This document shows positions 63,151 through 64,000 of a stretch of 64,000 nucleotides of DNA, piece by piece; position 1 is the first letter of the stretch, and every line of letters begins with the position of its first letter. The notes below the pieces were generated by a model. It made no database searches. It saw only the letters and a list, made by a program, of their open reading frames with translations, and was not told the origin of the DNA. The stretch is from an uncultured Gammaproteobacteria bacterium (GTDB lineage: Bacteria; Pseudomonadota; Gammaproteobacteria; HK1), in the NCBI GenBank assembly GCA_947258715.1, contig CAMYJH010000012.1, positions 182,191-246,190 of the forward strand. Direction: 5' to 3'. The position numbers were made by a program, and so were the translations under genes.

Positions 63151-63229
63151 GCGAAGCGGTGAGAGTGAGGGCAGAGAGTAACGCGAATTGACAGGGTCCG
63201 GGTGCGGGTCAGGCTCCTTACATCACGCA

Positions 63230-63850
63230 TCACGTCAGTGGCTGCATGACGTGATTTTGAAATCCAGTGCGCTGTTTCAATCGCTCGTGCCATCTGACCA
63301 GGTTCGGCAGCTCAGAGCGTTCGATATCCATATTGAACCAGCGCCAGGCGGCGCATCCAATGGGAATGTCGCCCATTGTGAATATATCGCCGGCGACGAA
63401 GGCGGTTTTCTCCAGCTGACGATCCAGAATTGACCACGAGGAGTTCAGGTTCTTGACCGCCGCGTTAACGCGTTTCGGATCCTTGTGGTCCGGTGAGTTT
63501 CGAACCACGCCCCAGAAGAGATAGGTCACGTCGGGATGGATGCTGGTCTGCTGCCAGTCCATCCACTGATCCGCCAGCGCGCGCTTGTCCGCGTCCTCGG
63601 GGCAAAGGGTTCCAAGACCATACTTGGCGCTCAAATATCGGACGATCACGTTTGATTCCCACAGCACCAGGCGACCGTCCTTCATTGTGGGGACCTTGCG
63701 ATTCGGATTCAGCTCGCCGTAATAATTCTCGTTGACGACCCCAAACTGCATCCCGGCGTCCTCGCGCTCATATTGAAGATCGAGCTCCTCCAGGCACCAC
63801 AGCACTTTCATTACGTTGATGGAATTTTTTCTCCCCCAGATTTTGAGCAT
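63230..63850 (-). CDS. Glutathione S-transferase
   Basis: The 206-residue GST starts MLKIWGRKNSINVMKVLWCL, with NPNRKVPTMKDGRLVLWESN and VIVRYLSAKYG in the thioredoxin-fold half and FVAGDIFTMGDIPIGCAAWR in the helical half. The Ser-x-Asn pattern is typical of theta-like or beta-proteobacterial GSTs. ATG 63850 has GGGGAGG immediately upstream; the open frame to 64000 adds a poor N-terminus. It converges on the cyclase gene. The remaining 150 bases to the window edge hold no visible gene. Confidence 0.88.
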   Translation of the reverse strand: MLKIWGRKNSINVMKVLWCLEELDLQYEREDAGMQFGVVNENYYGELNPNRKVPTMKDGRLVLWESNVIVRYLSAKYGLGTLCPEDADKRALADQWMDWQQTSIHPDVTYLFWGVVRNSPDHKDPKRVNAAVKNLNSSWSILDRQLEKTAFVAGDIFTMGDIPIGCAAWRWFNMDIERSELPNLVRWHERLKQRTGFQNHVMQPLT

Positions 63851-64000
63851 CTGCCTCCCCTTCGATCCTTTGTTTTTGCTCGCCGGATTGGATTCTAACC
63901 CAGTCCGGTGACGAATCGGGCTTTTCCATGGCCGTGAATGCAGACGGTCAAATGACTTCTGCACCGGATCATTCGCCCGAGGATCTCGAGCCACGCTCAA

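Noticed and set aside
1..64000. CRISPR arrays, rRNA and tRNA genes
   Set aside because: I scanned for regularly spaced repeats and tRNA-like cloverleaves and saw none; the repeats present are MITE, REP-like and tandem types.

Overview
The window is GC-rich, densely coded chromosomal DNA from a proteobacterium. Isocitrate dehydrogenase kinase/phosphatase (AceK), a DUF3185 protein, a DUF4124-type protein, Cu/Zn superoxide dismutase, a 3-hydroxybutyrate dehydrogenase/patatin/DUF1272 operon and many CoA-ester, GST and amidohydrolase genes point to a metabolically versatile soil or sediment betaproteobacterium (Burkholderiales-like). That placement is inference from gene content. I found no rRNA, tRNA, CRISPR array or intact transposase.

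Layout. 0-6.4 kb: end of a host-attachment protein, two small membrane genes (one frameshifted), then a + strand run of CaiB/BaiF CoA-transferase, GST, large alpha/beta hydrolase and a polytopic membrane protein. 6.4-13 kb: a decayed gene, SodC, a zinc peptidase, AceK, a stand-alone ClpX-type zinc finger, an RraA-family protein and a cysteine synthase-like enzyme. 13-19.9 kb: a ThDP decarboxylase, a receiver-EAL protein, GST, a dadA remnant, GNAT, DUF3185 and ArfB. 20-23.5 kb: a Spy/CpxP-like protein divergent from a CpxR/CpxA-like two-component system, with three GTAAA boxes between them and a one-base frameshift at the 3' end of the regulator. 24-29.5 kb: an enolase-superfamily dehydratase and a polyamine-binding-protein/GGDEF-EAL pair resembling NspS-MbaA. 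29.6-34.7 kb: ADH, CBS protein, VOC protein, two clear pseudogenes (MarR and GNAT) and an outer-membrane barrel protein. 35.3-42.8 kb: bdhA-patatin-DUF1272, TauD dioxygenase and GST with a MITE between them, D-aminoacylase, peroxiredoxin and an acyl-CoA dehydrogenase. 43-45.3 kb: a broken RHS/polymorphic-toxin locus cut up by three 250-bp repeats. 45.6-54.1 kb: a CoA-metabolism run (CitE-like lyase, kinase-like protein, acyl-CoA dehydrogenase, ADP-forming acyl-CoA synthetase), RluE, MFS and EamA transporters and a cysteine-dioxygenase-like cupin. 54.2-59.5 kb: REP-like hairpins, then a - strand catabolic operon (N-carbamoyl hydrolase, amidase, DUF1932 dehydrogenase, MmgE/PrpD). 59.8-64 kb: TcuA-like flavoprotein, a membrane protein, a third MITE, an adenylate cyclase-FHA protein and a GST.

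Common themes are catabolism of CoA thioesters and amides, four GSTs, and c-di-GMP, cyclic-nucleotide and envelope-stress signalling. Small repeats recur: a roughly 150-bp IS5-like MITE (three copies, two abutting stop codons), a 250-bp element with hairpin ends around the RHS pieces, and related REP hairpins at 54 kb beside a 104-bp tandem duplication that copies the end of a gene.
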